A stretch of 64,000 nt of DNA from Gnetum montanum (lineage: Eukaryota > Streptophyta > Gnetopsida > Gnetales > Gnetaceae). A program made the translations under genes and the position numbers. Where the stretch lies: NCBI GenBank assembly GCA_015680685.1, contig MNCI01008335.1:1229817-1293816 (forward strand), in the 5' to 3' direction. A model generated the notes under the pieces. It was not told the DNA's origin. It saw only the letters and a list, made by a program, of their open reading frames with translations, and did no database searches. Below are positions 1 through 10,740 of the stretch, one piece after another (position 1 is the first letter of the stretch; each line of letters begins with the position of its first letter).

Positions 1-215
1 TTGTCAGGGCATTAAGGGCATGAGCCTGCTTTGGGGAGGACCCACTGACATTCCTATTTGGAACATTAGTTAACTTCTTTTCCTTAACATTTTGCAATTA
101 ATTATTTTTGTTTTTGTTCATTTCCATCTTGACATCCATTTCACTGATGCCATAGTTGTCCCTTTTCACCTATCTTTCTTACTCCTTTTGTTTCTCCATT
201 CTAACGCTACCAGAG

Positions 216-447
216 GTTTGTGATTAGTCATGGGGGTACGGGGCCTGCTTTTTCGATTTTTCTCCTAAGCCTCGGATTTTTTCATTTTTCTTCTCAACCC
301 CTACACCTTCGATAGTCATCATCTACATTTTCCCGGATCCATATCAGCCATACCACAACCTAGCCAGTGAACCTAAACCGAAGCAAGGTATTATTTACTT
401 AATGATTCAATTACCCTTGGTACTATATGATTGTGTTGTGTGTGCAG
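216..447 (+). other. Leader intron before the third ORF of element A
   Basis: The donor follows CTACCAGAG (GT at 216-217) and the acceptor is a pyrimidine/G-rich tract ending in GTGTGTGCAG directly before ATG at 448. The same arrangement, CTACCAGAG|GT and TGTGATTGCAG|ATG, occurs in the 14492-27752 element (23500-23800). A purine tract TTAGTCATGGGGGTA lies inside the intron at about 225-239. Confidence 0.6.
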
Positions 448-660
448 ATGGCAATCATACAACAACGGAATGGATCTGGAGCAAACACTGGGAATGGAGC
501 AGCGCTGAAGCAGCTATGCAAAGAGTAGAATGGATAATGCGCTTACGGATGGACAACAGAAGGCGCAATCTAGGCATTGGCAGCAGCAAGACTCTTCTCC
601 CTTCTTCTCTTCTATCCTCTCTCCTCTTTTCTCTTAGCTACCAAATGTGGCCTGATGTCA
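448..660 (+). pseudogene. Collapsed third ORF of element A
   Basis: The ATG after the leader intron opens a frame of about 26 codons (starting MAIIQQRNGSG) that ends at a TAG. The next stretch is Gln-rich when read through stops, and then the 3' untranslated block begins. No transposon domain, coiled coil or PWDV box is present here, unlike the roughly 2.3-2.9 kb third ORFs of the other copies. It is best read as an internally deleted remnant. Confidence 0.5.
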
Positions 661-815
661 TTGTAATAATGTGTTCACCCTTGTTGTCATGAACACCAGT
701 TGTGTCAAGTCTTGTAATAAGGATCCGTTCACATGTCATCCCATTAGTTCCATTCACCTCAATAATCCCATACCTACTTGATATCATTGTAAGGAACTCA
801 AGGACGAGTTTCATT

Positions 816-829
816 TAGTCATGGGAGTA
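816..829 (+). other. Polypurine tract before LTR of element A
   Basis: TAGTCATGGGAGTA immediately precedes the LTR start. The consensus in sister copies is AGTCATGGGGGTA, so this is the plus-strand primer site of the element. Confidence 0.75.
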
Positions 830-853
830 AGATGAGACGTGATATGCACTGAG

Positions 854-932
854 CCGTGATATCGCGTACGCGATATCACGGTCGCCGCGATATCGCGTCA
901 TTCCCTGCGATATCGCGTACGCGATATCGCAG
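854..932 (+). repeat. Twin perfect 28-bp palindromes in U3
   Basis: Two perfect 28-bp inverted repeats (854-881 and 905-932) share the 20-bp core GATATCGCGTACGCGATATC and differ in the four flanking bases on each side (CCGT/ACGG and CTGC/GCAG). A third, shorter palindrome CGCGATATCGCG sits between them at 886-897. The cluster ends 15 bp before the TATA box, so it occupies the enhancer position of the LTR. Confidence 0.9.
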
Positions 933-946
933 TCCGCCGCCATATC

Positions 947-955
947 TATAAATAA
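947..955 (+). promoter_or_regulatory. LTR TATA box
   Basis: TATAAATAA follows the palindrome cluster. All other Athila-like LTRs in the window carry a TATAAATA-type box in the same position, for example 14639-14647 and 28668-28675. Confidence 0.75.
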
Positions 956-1690
956 GAGGTGGCACTCCCTTCATTTCCCAATCCTGGCTAGAAGTAGTGA
1001 AGCTCTGGCAGTTTGAACACTCCAGAGTTAGATTAATTTCCCATGTGCCCACAGTAGGAGTCCTAGAGTGAACGGCTCTTTATTCAAGCAACTTTGTAAC
1101 CTGAACACAAGTTGTGTACAGCAATAAAGATGAAATTGATTGGATAAACCTTGTAGTACATGGTTTTATTTTATTGTTGTTTATTGCTTTCCTAGTGCAC
1201 ATGAGTACGACTTGATTACGAGCATCTATGGATGTGTACGGCTAATCAAGGAAGTGGCTGCTCGTCGCAACGCGTGAGTACAACTTGACTACGAGCATTG
1301 GCTGCTTGGTAACCTAGTAGCGTATTCTAGGATCTGCGCTTGGTAATCCCAGTAGTAGTCCAATGTGTACGGCTAGTTAAGGAATCNTAAGTGGGAATGG
1401 ATGCTGACGCTAGTTAATTTATACTTAGGACATTAGTTAGAGTTAGTTAGTTTCTCAACCCTTTCCCTCATAGCTTAGGAGATAAACCAAAAAATGCCAA
1501 AAAAATCATATACCTCAGACTTGCTTAACCATACACTGTGACACATACAAGCAAGCCTGGGAAGATAATGAACGATTAACCCCAAGTGTTTCTTGTGGCG
1601 TTACGGCATTTAGTCTGCGGAGTTCGACCGGATCACGTGTACATGCTCATATTCAAATGGTTGGGTGTAGGGGTACCTCGCCACTCATAA

Positions 1691-4160
1691 ATGCCTATGT
1701 GTTCTCGAATCTACTCTCCCAGAGAAAGGTTCTTGGTGTGGAGTAGGCTTGGGTGATGAGGGACGTATTAGAGGAATGCATGAGGTACAATTGGGCTTCC
1801 TACCTTGCCAATGGCTTGTGCACAGAGATCATCAAGCTATGCCACAACCTCTAGGCGAAGTCACATGTGCACTTTGTGTTCTTCGCAAGATGCTTGCAAA
1901 GGTTTACTGAGTTCTTGGTGATTCAGGGGGATGAGTGAAGGGTGGTGCAAGACTGTAGATAGCTCTCTAGGCCTTGGATCATACACATGTTTGCTACTAT
2001 GCAATCATAGGACCCCCTAAAGGCAATTGGTGAGTCATTTTCTATAACAACTAAAGGTAACTTGGGGCGGTCTCACTACTCATGTGATAGTGTAGGTGCA
2101 GCCCCACTAGCTAACATCAGGAATGCAACCAAAGGGGCATGCCTCATTGCTAAGGCAATAAGATCAAATATTTACAAGCCACATCCTATGGATGAGCCCA
2201 TTCGAGAGGTAGAGAAAGAGAGCAATAGGAAAATTTGCTTAAGATTTTGTAACTTGTGTTCAGGCACTACAAGTGAGTATGAGTCCTTGGATGTGTGTTT
2301 TTTTAAATTTTAAGTATTTATAAATTTGGTTGCTTTTCTTTTTTACGCTATACTAGACTATGCTAAGTCACTATGCTGAGTGTTGGAGATGCTAATCTTA
2401 ACCTGTGTAAATCATTGAATGTAGGTTAGAGGACTATCAGAGCAATAGCAAAGCTCAAAGTGGATGATGTCCCTCCTCAAACTGAGGAGGGGTAGGCACC
2501 AGAGGATGAAGGACAAGAGGCTACAAAGGTCCTATGGTAGTTAGAGGAGGAAGGGTTATTGTAGCTAGATAGTAATGAGTTTGATAACCTCTTTGATGGT
2601 GTGTAGATGGGTGACCCCCCTTCTCTTACACCTAAGGGCCTATTGGGTAGGAGCTTTGCATTGCCATCTATTGTTGCCCTTTTTAGCTTTTACATCTTTT
2701 TTTTTTATAACTGTTAATGCATTGTTGTATCATAGCCACATATGTGTCTACTAGCAATCCAATGTCTACTTCTACTTTCCCATGGAGCCATGGGTAGAAG
2801 CACCTAATAAGATTTCCTTCATGGAAGGCTTAGTTGAAAACATGGTGGATCGCATACAATAGATGGATCTTGAGATTGGTATGTCCATGTTTGCTTACTT
2901 TTTCCTACTAATTTGCTGCTTAGTCTATGGTTGATGTGTTTTTGCCTATTGTATGCCAACAGGTTCCAAGCTTCACTGGGATTTGAGTAGGATGGCCAAA
3001 GTTGATGTCATCCTCGAGTTTCCCCCTGAAGTGGAGCAAGTACCTCATCGTATGTATGATGAGGTAAGTCAGTGCACACTTTCATGTCCAAAAGTATTAT
3101 GGATATGTAGGTGCACAAACGAGCATCTATAGAAGTAAGTGCATAGGCTCTAGCACAGGGGAGCAATTCAAGATGCCAGATTGAAGGACTTGTAGGCTCG
3201 CTATGATTTCCTAGTAGCTCATAATTGAGGGGATAATACTTGGAAAACAACCAAGATTAACTACACTAGGTACTAGTCAGCAATTTGTGGTAAGAATGAG
3301 ACCAACCAAGAGGTGATTGAGCAGCAGCTACAAATAGACTTGCTAGCCAAGAAGAAACAAGACTAGAAGGACTACAACACTAAGGTGTACCCATGGGATC
3401 AAACTCAGAAAAAACATAAACACCACTACAAGCATTAGCAAGAGGCATACCTTAAAAGGTATAAGGAGGAGTCTGTGGAGCATCATTGTCACGATGTTCC
3501 TTGACACAATTAGTGCAACATGGGCTTATGAATTATTCGCCAGTCACATAGTGGTGAGCAAGACTCCTAAGGAAAAAATCATTGTGCCTTCAAGAAAGGT
3601 TTCCTCCACCACATTTTTGTTGGATATGCCCACATGAACCACTGTGGACAAAGGAAAAACCCTTGTGGGCATTAACTTTGGCTAGGAGGATTGGACACAA
3701 CTATCAAAGGTGGAGATCCTCCAACGCTTAGAGGCAAGCCTTAATAGAATGCCTCCAGATATTGACATGGGTCTCTCTTAGGTTAGTTTAGTTTGGATTA
3801 TTTTTTACATTGTGATAACTTTTCATGCTATGCATTTGTTAGCTAATTTATTGTTTTTTGTTGCTTTAAGCAAGTTTTCGGCAATGGTGTAGGCCCCAAC
3901 GGAGTATTGGAGGAAGAGAAAGAGGAGCCCCAACCCCCACCAAACACCGTTGGCTAAGCATCCCATGATGTAGCCCTGCTATTGGATAATTTTTTTCTTT
4001 TGGCTATTTTTTTGATGTATATTCATGATAAATATTTGATTGATGGATTAATGAAAATGAGGTCACAATTTATGTTTATCTCTTCTACTACATGAATCAC
4101 GTGTTTGCTAAGTGTTGAACATTAGTGTGCAGTTGGTTGATGTAATTAGGCCCCTTATGG
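1691..4160 (+). other. Unassigned decayed coding-like region
   Basis: I do not recognise this stretch. Short coding-like blocks on the plus strand are separated by intron-like gaps. One block (about 2755-2880) ends at a donor-like G|GTATGTCC. The next (about 2962-3063) starts after TGCCAACAG and ends at GATGAG|GTAAGTCAG. Joined in frame they read acidic and hydrophobic, around SKLHWDLSRMAKVDVILEF. A longer block (about 3290-3780) is rich in Lys, Gln and His with several TAG codons. An earlier block (about 1770-1920) reads RYNWASYLANGLCTEIIKLC. It may be an accessory ORF of the adjacent Tat-like element or a degenerate spliced gene. Confidence 0.35.
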
Positions 4161-4169
4161 ATCCCATGC

Positions 4170-4385
4170 TAATTTGAAGTCATAGCAGAAGGGCTATTAC
4201 TAGTTTTAGGCTATTTTAGGTCATGGAAATTGCTATTTTAAGGCCATCTTCGGCCATGCATAAGAGAGAGGGTGCTTCCAATTTCAAGCCATGGTGGACC
4301 ATGTGATGGGATTGCTAGTTTAAGGCCATTTTAGGCCATGATGATGCAAGGAAGGTTGCCAGTTTTAGGCCATGGTGGATTATTT
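4170..4385 (+). repeat. Degenerate short repeats around TTTTAGGCCATG
   Basis: The motif TTTTAGGCCATG, or close variants (TTTTAGGTCATGG, TTTAAGGCCATTTTAGGC), recurs about seven times in roughly 215 bases with irregular spacing. No gene is visible here. Confidence 0.6.
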
Positions 4386-4559
4386 TTTTTATTTTATGGT
4401 TTTCTCTCTCTTTTTTTAAATTTTTAATTTCTATGTTTTTTAGTGTTTGCTAATGCATGAAAGGGCTAGCTGGAAATGCATAAACTAAAGAAATTGAATA
4501 ACTAATGCAAAATGCAAGTGACCATGTGAAACATAACTACATAAGCAAAAGCTAGAGGC

Positions 4560-5510
4560 AATCGAGACATGCGGAAGTTAGGGGCATGTAGGTGCCTAGT
4601 ACATGATGAACTAAGGGGATGCCTTAATCATATAATTGTTTCCTAACTTGATGTGGGTTAGGAGATGCGTAGGCCTTGGCCTTGAGAGGCACAAGGTGAT
4701 ACTTGTCTAGACCTTCATGGATGGTGTTGAAGGGCAATTCTGCCTATAGAGCTTCCTTAGGGAGGTTGCCCGCTTCATTTGATTATTCAGATGGATCTAT
4801 AGAATAAATCCAACATTCATCCTCAATGAGAGGTGTCTCATCAGGGAATTCTACCTTTGACCCTTGTTTTGTATTGACATTATTGATGGTAAGGGGAGAT
4901 GCATTATCGTCATTTATGATTACCTCTCCACCTTCATAGGGAAGGTGGATCTCTTGATGAATGGGTGAAGAGAAAACCTGTAACTGGGCTAGCCAAGGCC
5001 TCCCTAAGATCTAGTGAAACTTGAGCATCCCTTCGATGATGATAAACTTGACCATAGTGGGGAATTTCTCCCTTTCTATGAAAGCTATCATGACTATTCC
5101 CCCCATGACAATGCATGACCCATTAAAGGATTTGAGACACATCATCTTGGTTGGCTTAACCGCATAAACAAGATCAATTTTGTCAACAACTAGGAATGGG
5201 ATAATGTTGGTCGCTACCCCATTGTCAACATGCATCCTATGGATTCTGAATTACCCTATGCAAATGATTATGAACATTGGCACACTGGCAACTTGACCCT
5301 TTTCAAGGTCAACCCTAACTACTTCATCATGAAACACCAATGGTGTTGAACTTGATTCCTGAGGCATAAGAAGCATCACAACGTGGATGGCTTGTTCATT
5401 TGCTAGAATGTTCTCCTTGAAAAGAATGGAGGTCAACATGCGAAATAATGCTTCACAGTGAGCAGAGGAGGTAATCATGAGGTCATACAAGCTCATAGTT
5501 GTGTTCTTTT
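4560..5510 (-). pseudogene. Aspartic protease segment of a Tat-like Ty3 element
   Basis: Read on the minus strand this is the gag-pro junction and retropepsin domain of a Ty3 element. The active-site region reads MHVDNGVATNIIPF (about 5235-5195), with DNG where D-S/T-G is expected. About 190 bases later comes the second diagnostic motif ILGRPWLAQ (5010-4984). The upstream segment TPLVFHDEVVRVDLEKGQ is typical of Tat/Ogre-lineage proteases. Downstream of 4900 it degenerates and no reverse transcriptase follows, so the copy lacks most of pol. Stops and frame shifts make it non-functional. Confidence 0.7.
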
Positions 5511-5919
5511 GCTTTAGATCCTACTTCACCTACGCTAGTGCATCTAAGAAGTCTATACCACTATTTATTGTTTTATTAGCCTTTACCTCCTTCATGCAGC
5601 CCAAGAGAAAAATCTCTTAGGGAGGGGATTTAGATTTTGCTTATGTAGCTGGCTTTTAAGCCCTAGTGCTCTATTGTTGGTTGCTTCTGCTTGTAGTGGT
5701 ATCTTGAGATGATGAGGCCATAGGGATGGTAGACAAAGGGATGGGCTTTCATGGACCTAACTCCATACATTCCCTAATCATCTTGTCAGTGAGGCATTCA
5801 TTAGACCTCTCAAAGTATAACCTAATTGCCTATTGTTAGTCACAAGATGAGACTTTGGGCAGATAGGACCTGATGTAGTTCTTGCCATCGGATCCCAAGA
5901 AGGCAAGAAGTCTACATGT

Positions 5920-8290
5920 TGTGGCACCCTAATGATGAAGGACATCTAGGTTGCTATTTACACAACATGCTAGTGGGCTCTAACCAAAAATGGTGTCATG
6001 GGTATCCAAGATGGTACTTTGATGACAAAGGGGAACCTTGAACTAGTTGATGCTAAGGCCCTAGTATCACTTGAGGGCGCTCTTGTGTTGATTCTGCATC
6101 ATCATCAATGCTGATGGCATTGATGATGTAGCCTATACCATTAGCATTAAAAGGATCTTTGTAGACCTTCATCAACTAGTTTTCTAGGCATACGAGATTG
6201 CTATTGTAAAGGACTAGTTGGCCCTGATTGATCATGTATTGTATGTCATCCTGTAAGGCCAAGCAGTAATCTATATCATGGCCAAGTAGTTGGTGGTAGT
6301 TGTAAAATTGGTCAAATTGAAATTTTTAGGAACTAGGGGCTTGTTTAATATGGCTGTTGATGGGTCACTAAGGATCTCACAGTAGCATTCATGGCATTTT
6401 TGGGCATCCTTAGACATCTGCTTATGCTGCATGCACCCAACACTAAGTAGCTAGCCTAAGAGCTCAAATGTGTATACTTGGAGTTATTCTTGCACTTAAA
6501 TTTTAGGCTCGAGGTAGTTTCCTCTATGGCCACTAATGGTGTGGACTAGTTGCTTGTTGTAGTGCTAGAGCTGCAAGCTTTTTTGTTGTTGGCCAAGGCC
6601 TTAAGCGCTTTGGTCATCGGTTTAACGTTGTTCAGCTTGGCCCCATCAACCACTATTGCAACAATTACAGTTGTCTTCCTTTTTCTTTTTCTTTCTTCAT
6701 GTGTGAATTTTTGTAAGCCACATAGGTAGGGTACTTGATAGCCTTTACCACATCCTAGATGCTTTTTGTTTAAGTAAAGGCTTGGCTCAGGGAGTGCGAG
6801 GCTAAGTAGTATAGCTTTGACTTGATGAAGTAATTTACTAGGGCCTTGTAGATGCCCAATAGGTAGCTAATTTCATTGAGTGCAGCTTTACAACATTGAA
6901 TGAACTTTTACACAGGCTTCAAGGGACCCTGCTTAATATCCATCAATTTGTCTAGGGTTGCTTTGTGTTTAAGTAAGCAAATTACAAATTGACTGAGAAA
7001 ATCCTCCAAAGAAGATATAGAGGCTTTGGAAAGCATGTGATACTTGTCTAATACCTTACCGATTAGGGACATGGCAAAGACATGGATAATCATATGTGGT
7101 CATGTTTACAGAAGAAGGCATTCAAAGTGAAAGGTTACTAGTGGACATTGGGGTCCCCTTCACCATTATATTTGGTGAAGTGGGGAAGTTGGACCCCAAG
7201 GGGCAATGTAAGTGATGGAATTGTAGGACTGATAGGGTCATCCTAGTAAAAGTCCATCACATGGACCATTTCAAAGTTAGCAACTTTAAGCCACTTGACT
7301 TCTTCAGTAAGCATTTGGATGAGCTGGAATACTTGGTTCAAGCTTAGGGTGGATGTGGTGAGCTACGTCGGTTGTGATACCTGCTATGTCATTTGAGTGG
7401 CCCACAACCTTGTTGTGGGTTGTGCAACCACGTAGGATGCTTATTGCAGATACTATTATGTAGGTTGCTTCTATGCCATGGGCATAGAGGGTAGTGTCCA
7501 CATGTGGTTGTAGTATGGGCCAACATAGGCAACACCAACGAGATAGGTGGAATGTATGACACTTGGCTTGTATATGGCTGAGACACCTATATTGTCTGCA
7601 TGTAAGGTTGCATTGGCATCACAGAAGCTAGCATGGAGGATTACACAGATTGTGCTAAGATCAGAAAATGCATGGTAGTAGATGGTCTTGCCTTGGTGTA
7701 CATGCAACACTTTGTGGCTTGCCACCACGAGCGTTGACCTAGGAGGTGAAGGTGATGTCACTACCTCAACAAAGGTAGATGACTGAGACTGTGAAAAAAC
7801 AAAACTAAAAGTGGGCTACTAAAATGAGGTGTAGAAGGGGTTCTCATTCTCTAAACAAGCCTCAAATTCATCTTGCCCATTCTGTGAGGGCTCGTCATAG
7901 TTTGTTGTTGCATCATGATCATTTGGCCTACTCATTCACATGAGTTCATCAAGGATCTTTTGAAAGGCATCGGTAAGTGGAATAAATTCATTGGATGCAG
8001 GAAGGTATTCCCTCCTATTTCATTGTATGATATCGTAACTACATTTCATGTCCATTTCTTGGCAATTTAAGAACAGACCCACTTGAATTTTTGCACATAT
8101 AAAGTTGTATTTTTCATCATCGAGTACCATGTACTCGGGTGGTTAATGTCACACTCTAAGTGACTACCATGATGCTGACATTGTACTGGGTGGGTGATCA
8201 ACTTGTGCCACCTGCTAGATGGGGTGGGAAATAATCATGCTTAGAGTGGAGGTTGCAAGTTGCATAGGATTTATGCTGTGATGCTATGTA
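5920..8290 (-). pseudogene. gag of a Tat-like Ty3 element
   Basis: The minus strand encodes a decayed gag. The capsid (Retrotrans_gag type) part begins LPHFTKYNGEGDPNVH near 7200 and continues with SLIGKVLDKYHMLSKASISS and LMDIKQGPLKPV down to about 6900. A zinc-knuckle region at 6312-6250 reads YNYHQLLGHDIDYC, in which the first Cys appears changed to Tyr by a single G-to-A transition. It is followed by LALQDDIQYMINQGQLV, the usual post-knuckle context in Tat-lineage gags. The N-terminal third (8200-7400) is of low complexity. 5510-5920 is the poorly preserved link to the protease. Confidence 0.7.
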
Positions 8291-8848
8291 AAAATGCAAA
8301 AATTGCAATGCTAAGAAAAAAGTGGCTAAGTGTAGAAAAATCTAGAAAAATATCCAAGTAAAGAAGTACTGAAAATGGTGAAAACTGGCTAAGCGTAGGA
8401 TCAGCCAAACAAAGACTAACTCTAGGAATGCTGCTAAAAAACTAACTCTAGTGCTACGCTTGCTACACTAGAGGTTGCTACACCCTCACTAAGAACCTAC
8501 TACGCTTTCCAGAGCACCCAAAGTTTTAGTTGAACATAATGGATACGCTTAGGCTTTTGTCTTATGGAGTTCCAAGGGAATCGACAACTGGGACCAATCT
8601 AAACCAACCAACTCATAGACAACGCCTATGCTAGCCTAGGACCTAGCTACTACCATGGTAGGTCCACAAGGGTGTTATGTCTACACTAGAAACTAGTAGC
8701 AGAGGTGCAAAAAGCACACAAGACTACCACTGAACACACAAGGAATGACTCAACCCTCCTTCTAGTGCCAAAACACTATGATGACAAAAAATGTTGATGG
8801 CTAGAATACTGAGAGGTTAGCAGGCATATAGCCTAACCCCGAACTTGT

Positions 8849-9134
8849 GTGAGAGCCTTGCTAGAAATAGAGACAAGGTGCCCTAAATGGTCTTGTCAAT
8901 GGAACAGGGGCTTACAAGGTGCTACATCAAGTGAGTGCTAAAGGGGTTACACGATGTTACCAATGGACATTGGAATTAGCTAGGCTAGCAGGGTGAGAGC
9001 CTTGCTAGAAATAGAGACAAGGTGCCCTAAATGGTCTTGTCAATGGAACAGAGGCTTACAAGGTGCTACATTAAGTGAGTGCTAAAGGGATTACACGATG
9101 TTACCAATGGACATTGGAATTAGCTAGGCTAGCA
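8849..9134 (-). repeat. 143-bp tandem duplication in the Tat-like leader/LTR
   Basis: Two head-to-tail copies (8849-8991 and 8992-9134) both begin GTGAGAGCCTTGCTAGAAAT and differ at only a few positions, so the duplication is much younger than the element. Confidence 0.9.
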
Positions 9135-9650
9135 CGTAGCAGGGTGTTCCAACCCAAGAATGGTGGTATAAATGTGCGAATGCATGCGAAACAATAAGAA
9201 AATGCAAGTACTATGCTAAATGTCTAAGAAAAAGTTCTTGAAAACATAGTAGAACTTAAGAATAGAAGTGCATCACCTTAAACGAGGGAAGCATAGCAAT
9301 TTAAAAAAAAGGTGAGAGTAGTACATGGTGTACAAACAATCATAGTAGTAGCGTAGTAGTGTAGTCACAATCCCTAGGGCATACAGGCTATGAAAATGAT
9401 AATTGCCATGGAGTTTGAGCCTACCGAGTTGGCTACTATGATGTAATACAAGCTTGTAGTATGCTATGGTGCTGAGTGGGATGTGATAGGATTTCTAAGA
9501 TGATGATATGCTTCGGTGTACTAGGTGCTCAAGGTTCTTTGAATGTCAAATGATGCTCTAAGGTGTTAACTGCCACTTGGGTTTGCTTGCAAACTACTTC
9601 AAATTTCCACTACTAGAATGAATTACCAACCCTTAGAGTGTGAAATACGA

Positions 9651-9664
9651 GGGTATTTATAGGC
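9651..9664 (-). promoter_or_regulatory. TATA box of the Tat-like LTR
   Basis: On the minus strand this reads CCTATAAATACCC, a strong plant TATA context, about 430 bases downstream (minus sense) of the palindrome array. Confidence 0.6.
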
Positions 9665-10091
9665 TTAAGGTTAGCATGAAATGTAGATCAAGAATCACAT
9701 GGCATGAGGGTATATGGAACTACGCTAAACCTAGCTACACTCCCACGAGAGTAGCAAGTGCTGTGTTCTAGTGCACTACAGTGGACCCCCATAGACTGTT
9801 GAACTGTGACTATGCTATCAAGACTACATATGCCAGAGTTTGAATGACCGCAATGTACCTAAAAATAGTGCAAAATATAGTGTAACTTGGAGGCTACGCT
9901 CTGAGATTACGTCTTTCCCTCTTTTGAATGGGGTCAAGTGTAGGTACAACTCAAGGGTAAATGGGGGGGGCTAAAGAGATGCAAATTTCTTATCTTGCTT
10001 GCTAGAGGAATGCTCGAGTCGAGGTGAAGGCTGATGCTGAGCTCTAGAGGTTTTTGGAGGCTATCGAAGGCTTCTCTATAGTGCTACATTG

Positions 10092-10631
10092 GCTACGCTC
10101 TAGAGCATAGACCAACACTTGAACAAATTTTGTAAAATTTGATGTCCAGCACTAGCTACGCTTGCAATGCTTTAGAGTGTAGCAGGGACACTTAGAAAAA
10201 TTTTGCACAAATTTGGTCTTCTTCCATGCTATGCTGGCTATGCTCTAGAGCATAGCAAGAGGGGTAACCTCAAGTTAGAAAATCTATCAAATTATTCCTC
10301 CACTCCGAGTTAGCTTGACACTTGGGAAAATTGGCCAATGAAAGGTGTGCTACGTTGGCTATGCTCTAGAGCGTAGCAGTACTAGCAACCCCAAGAGTTA
10401 GAGAATTTGTTGAACGTTTTCTTCTATGCCAAGCCATCCTAATAATTTCTAGCTTGGAACTTGAGCAAACTAGCCATGAAAGTGTGTGCTATGCTCACTA
10501 CACTCTAGAGCATACCAGGTAGAATGAGAGCATAGCACAACACTTAGAAACATTTTTATGCAACTATTGTCAACACTTAGAGAATTTTCCAAAATAGGGT
10601 CTATGATACATGCTACACTTGAGAGCGTAGC
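10092..10631. repeat. Array of GCTATGCTCTAGAGCATAGC palindromes
   Basis: A perfect 20-bp palindrome, GCTATGCTCTAGAGCATAGC, lies at 10237-10256. Degenerate copies lie at 10092-10110, 10155-10183, 10358-10377, about 10488-10516 and 10612-10631. Spacing is roughly 70-140 bases, and related A/T-rich text (CACTTAG...AAAATTTTG) follows most copies. Most differences between copies are C/T or G/A changes. Confidence 0.8.
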
Positions 10632-10740
10632 ACCAACACGTAGAAGAATTTGTTAAGTTTTGACACTTAGGAAAATTTGTAGTTGCAATGCTGAAGCCTG
10701 AAATTGGTGGCATTTCAATGAGCATAGGCAAGAACATCAA

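Larger units (their letters stand above)
1..829 (+). mobile_element. 3' internal tail of Athila-like Ty3 element A
   Basis: This is the downstream part of an LTR retrotransposon whose 5' part lies outside the window. It starts with the block CTGCTTTGGGGAGGACCCAC, which recurs after gag or pol in the other Athila-like copies (about 14230, about 22950, and inverted near 50885). It ends with the conserved block ACTCAAGGACGAGTTT and a purine tract directly before an LTR. Between them are a leader intron and the start codon of a third ORF, but almost no third ORF, so this copy has an internal deletion. Assignment rests on comparison with the other copies in the window. Confidence 0.8.
830..1690 (+). 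mobile_element. 3' LTR of element A (861 bp)
   Basis: The left end is AGATGAGACG, one base off the family terminus TGATGA; the right end is CCACTCATAA (family TCATCA). U3 carries two large palindromes and a TATA box. A poly(A)-type AATAAAG follows at 1121 and a U5 shared with every other Athila-like LTR here closes the repeat (ending GGGGTACCTCGCCACTCAT). There is no primer-binding site after it, which fits a 3' LTR. It keeps many CpG sites, so it is probably one of the younger LTRs. An unresolved base lies at 1387. Confidence 0.85.
8291..10740 (-). mobile_element. Probable 5' LTR and leader of the Tat-like element
   Basis: This gene-free stretch lies just upstream (minus sense) of the Tat-like gag. 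It has a minus-strand TATA box (9664-9651), an upstream palindrome array (10092-10631) in the U3 position, and a downstream 143-bp tandem duplication. The motif GCTACGCT/AGCGTAGC and variants recur throughout. I could not define exact LTR ends or a primer site. The right edge meets the gag of another element near 10740, so it may be truncated. Confidence 0.5.
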
